Shown here in pieces: positions 6,029 through 8,083 of a stretch of 8,083 nucleotides of DNA. A model generated the notes under the pieces. That model was not told the DNA's origin, did not search any database, and saw only the letters and a program-made list of their open reading frames with translations. Position numbers and translations under genes: made by a program. The DNA is from CAYSHJ01 sp964589725 (lineage in GTDB: Bacteria > Planctomycetota > Planctomycetia > Planctomycetales > Planctomycetaceae): contig CAZPUJ010000251.1 of NCBI GenBank assembly GCA_964589725.1, forward strand, positions 1 through 8,083, given 5' to 3'. Numbering within the stretch: position 1 is the first letter of the stretch; the number at the start of each line of letters is the position of its first letter.

Positions 6029-7360
6029 ATGGACCACGGCATGAAACGGCGACAGTTTTTGCAACAATCGACAGGGACCGCGACGATCATCTCGGCGGCT
6101 GCGGTGCTCGGCGGAGTACATCTTTTCGCCGATGACAAGCCGGCGAAGGTTCGGTTGGGGATCATCGGCTGCGGTGGGATCATGACAAATCATGTCAAAG
6201 GTCTCGTTGACCGGCGCGAAGCGGTGTCGATCGCGTGGCTTTGTGATGTCGATCCGGCGCAGATCGAGAAGATGAATGCTCACGTCACTCGCGAGTTTCA
6301 ATCCGCTCCGCCGAAGCGGACGGCTCGATTCGAAGACGTGATCGAAGACAAGGACGTCGACGCGGTTATCATCGCGACTCCACATCACTGGCACGCGCCG
6401 ATCGCTCTGGCCACGATGCAGGCGGGCAAGGACGCCTACATCGAGAAGCCGATCTCGCACGTCTTCAACGAAGGTCCGCTGATCATCGCTGCCGCGAAGA
6501 AGTTTGGTCGCGTCGTGCAGCAAGGGAGCCAGATGCGGAGCAGTCCGGTGACCGAGAAAGCGGGCCGACTCTTGATGGAAGGGATCATTGGAAAGGTGAA
6601 GGTTGCTCGGGCGTGGACGGCGGAAACGCGAACCGTCGAGAAGCCGCTGCCCGACGGGATGGCTCCGGCGGGAGTCGACTACGACCGCTGGCTCGGTCCC
6701 GCGCCGAAACGTCCTTTCAACCCGCATCGGTTTCATCAGACGTGGCGCCTGTTCGCCGACTACGGCAACGGCGAGATTGGTGACGACGGGATTCATGATC
6801 TCGACATGGCCGCCTGGGGACTCGGCGTCGACACGCTGCCGAAACAGATCACGGCTCGTGGAGGGAGGATGCTGCTCGACGGTCATGCCAGCGAGTATCC
6901 TGACAACATGAACGTGACCTACGAGTATCCCAATGGACGGCTGTTGATCTACGAGAATTATCCCTTCACTGCTTATGGCCTCCACGGGTTCGACAACGGC
7001 AACGTCTTCTACGGCACCGAGGGCTACATGGTCTTCTCTCGCCGAGGAGCCTTCAGCGTGTTTCAAGGTCCGAAGGGAACTCCGGGGCCGACTGAAGGAA
7101 AAGAACTGCGCGGCGAGCGTGGCTATGCCGAACACATGGCTGAGTTCCTGAACGCGGTTCGCAAACGGACGCCGACTCGTGCGTCGGCGGAAGTTGCTCA
7201 TCGCAGTTGCGCGCTCGTGCATCTTGCCGAGATCGCGTTCCGCACACGCGGCCGGCTCGACTTCGACGCCAAAACCGAAAGATTCCTCGGCTGCGATGAC
7301 GCCAATCAGATGCTGAGCAAGAAATATCGCGCACCCTTTGGCTTGCCGGATGTAGGTTGA
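6029..7360 (+). CDS. Tat-exported Gfo/Idh/MocA family oxidoreductase
   Basis: The 443-residue product opens with a twin-arginine signal (KRRQFLQQ at 6-13, then a hydrophobic segment to about residue 34), so export of a folded, cofactor-loaded protein is likely. The Rossmann domain follows: VRLGIIGCGG (41-50), LCDVDP (71-76), DAVIIATPHHWHAPIAL (111-127) and the catalytic-lysine motif EKP (139-141). The C-terminal alpha/beta domain includes GNGEIGDDGIHDLDMAAWGL (247-266), where H256 sits in the usual GxHxxD catalytic position. Relatives oxidise or reduce sugars with NAD(P), and exported forms are numerous in planctomycetes; the substrate here is unknown. The third glycine usually found in the nucleotide loop (GxGxxG) is Met52. 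The start is set by AGGAG at 6018-6022, 6 nt before the ATG. It lies 23 bp after the FAD-dehydrogenase gene, so the two probably form an operon. Confidence 0.92.
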   Translation: MDHGMKRRQFLQQSTGTATIISAAAVLGGVHLFADDKPAKVRLGIIGCGGIMTNHVKGLVDRREAVSIAWLCDVDPAQIEKMNAHVTREFQSAPPKRTARFEDVIEDKDVDAVIIATPHHWHAPIALATMQAGKDAYIEKPISHVFNEGPLIIAAAKKFGRVVQQGSQMRSSPVTEKAGRLLMEGIIGKVKVARAWTAETRTVEKPLPDGMAPAGVDYDRWLGPAPKRPFNPHRFHQTWRLFADYGNGEIGDDGIHDLDMAAWGLGVDTLPKQITARGGRMLLDGHASEYPDNMNVTYEYPNGRLLIYENYPFTAYGLHGFDNGNVFYGTEGYMVFSRRGAFSVFQGPKGTPGPTEGKELRGERGYAEHMAEFLNAVRKRTPTRASAEVAHRSCALVHLAEIAFRTRGRLDFDAKTERFLGCDDANQMLSKKYRAPFGLPDVG

Positions 7361-7507
7361 CTCAAAAACTGTGGGATTCCTGTAGAACGAGTCTCCAGGC
7401 CCATTCAAGATTCACTGGCCGACGGATAGTCCGCGGCGACTGCGCCGCATCGCGAGTTCGACCCGTTTCGTCTGACATGATGTCACGCTCCGATCCGCTG
7501 CCTCATT

Positions 7508-8083
7508 TCACGGACCGCTCGCCATTCTTCGCAGCGCGTCGCTGGGTGCCAAGCGCGGACGTGTGGCGGCGAGTTGTTCCAGCACGCTCACGATCGTGCT
7601 CAAACCCAGCGTTTCGGCATATCGCATCGGGCCGCCGCGAAACGGAGCGAAGCCGGTGCCGAACACCATCGCCAAGTCGATCTCGTCGGGCCGCGACACG
7701 ATGCCCTCTTCCAGACACCGAGCGGCTTCGTTAATGATCGGAAAGATCAGTCGCTGAGTGATCTCGTCGCGCGACGGAGTGCCGCCGGGAACCGCGAATT
7801 GCCCGGACTGACGCACGTTTGCGATCGCTCGCCGCACGGTTGGGTTGAGTTTCTTGCGTCGACCTTTGCCGACCAGCAACGATGTTCGACCTTTTTTCGG
7901 CTGATTCGACAGTTCTTTCAGCGCGGCCCACAGCGGCGCGGGAGCCATTCGCTCGCCGTACGCCGCATGCATGTTCGCGGCGACGTGCCGAGCGACCCCC
8001 AGACCGACAAGATCCGTCAGTTCGAGCGGTCCCATCGGCAATCCGAATGCCACCGCCACGCGGTCGATCTCCAGCGGATCGGA
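7508..8083 (-). CDS. 3-hydroxyacyl-CoA dehydrogenase, FadB/FadJ type, C-terminal part (runs off the right edge)
   Basis: The last 191 codons are present, reading from SDPLEIDRVAVAFGLPMGPL at the window edge through LELTDLVGLGVARHVAANM to FGTGFAPFRGGPMRYAETLG near the C-terminus. 'EIDR..VAFGLPMGPLEL.DLVGL' is the hallmark of the C-terminal 3HCDH helical domain (PF00725). A second copy of the domain with 'PDEIDLAMVFGTGFAPFRGGP' is typical of the multifunctional beta-oxidation alpha subunit, which joins enoyl-CoA hydratase and L-3-hydroxyacyl-CoA dehydrogenase. The NAD-binding and any hydratase domains lie outside the window, so FadB/FadJ is not separated from a shorter dehydrogenase. A basic stretch, GKGRRKKLNPTVRRAI, replaces the GFY-type segment seen in many relatives. 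The gene is convergent with the Gfo/Idh/MocA gene. Confidence 0.9.
   Translation of the reverse strand, partial: SDPLEIDRVAVAFGLPMGPLELTDLVGLGVARHVAANMHAAYGERMAPAPLWAALKELSNQPKKGRTSLLVGKGRRKKLNPTVRRAIANVRQSGQFAVPGGTPSRDEITQRLIFPIINEAARCLEEGIVSRPDEIDLAMVFGTGFAPFRGGPMRYAETLGLSTIVSVLEQLAATRPRLAPSDALRRMASGP

Noticed and set aside
5840..7408. A 522-codon open frame on the minus strand across the Gfo/Idh/MocA gene
   Set aside because: The plus strand encodes a full, motif-complete oxidoreductase with a Tat signal. The antisense product is Arg/His-rich and resembles nothing I know.
7433..7448. GCGGCG-ACTG-CGCCGC hairpin between the convergent Gfo/Idh/MocA and FadB/J-type genes
   Set aside because: The stem is only 6 bp with no T-run, which is too weak to call a terminator in GC-rich DNA.
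7473..7485. 13-nt palindrome TGACATGATGTCA in the convergent intergenic region
   Set aside because: It is short and lies between gene ends, where an operator is not expected; chance is a sufficient explanation.

Overview
The window looks like an ordinary stretch of chromosome from a member of the Planctomycetota. Three things point there: a cysteine-rich secreted repeat protein resembling the planctomycete YTV-domain family, an intergenic inverted repeat whose translation gives the TPTRSVSEG-type string common in planctomycete gene predictions, and a set of exported sugar/lactone enzymes and a Tat-exported Gfo/Idh/MocA oxidoreductase of the kind that is expanded in this phylum. Base composition is moderately GC-rich. 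The genus cannot be named from the sequence. I see no phage, IS, CRISPR, tRNA or rRNA.

Layout, left to right. (1) The 5' part of a minus-strand di-heme cytochrome c peroxidase/MauG-type gene runs off the left edge (1-323). (2) A divergent intergenic region (324-540) holds a perfect 17-nt palindrome and a short GCCGTC tandem repeat. (3) A plus-strand MoxR-type AAA+ ATPase (541-1506) has no DUF58/VWA partner beside it. (4) A 64-nt imperfect hairpin repeat (1547-1610) lies between it and (5) a plus-strand secreted lactonase-family beta-propeller protein (1698-2864). (6) A strong bidirectional hairpin terminator (2895-2930) separates this from (7) a convergent minus-strand gene for a 451-residue, about 9% cysteine secreted protein (2972-4327) made largely of 16-residue cysteine-phased repeats. 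(8) Its divergent upstream region (4328-4586) contains three copies of TTGTGCGA and two small stem-loops. (9) A plus-strand two-gene unit follows: an FAD-linked D-lactate dehydrogenase/glycolate oxidase-type enzyme (4587-6005) and, 23 bp later, a Tat-signal Gfo/Idh/MocA oxidoreductase (6029-7360). (10) The C-terminal part of a minus-strand 3-hydroxyacyl-CoA dehydrogenase of the FadB/FadJ type enters from the right edge (7508-8083).

How the genes may work together is mostly inference. The lactonase, the D-2-hydroxyacid dehydrogenase and the Gfo/Idh/MocA protein fit carbohydrate or organic-acid oxidation, with the first and last predicted to act outside the cytoplasm. The peroxidase is periplasmic, the repeat protein is probably a cell-envelope or surface component, and the FadB/J-type enzyme belongs to beta-oxidation. 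I do not see a coherent new defence or mobile system here. The items most worth a second look are the cysteine-phased repeat protein, the repeated TTGTGCGA element in its promoter region, and the palindromic elements.
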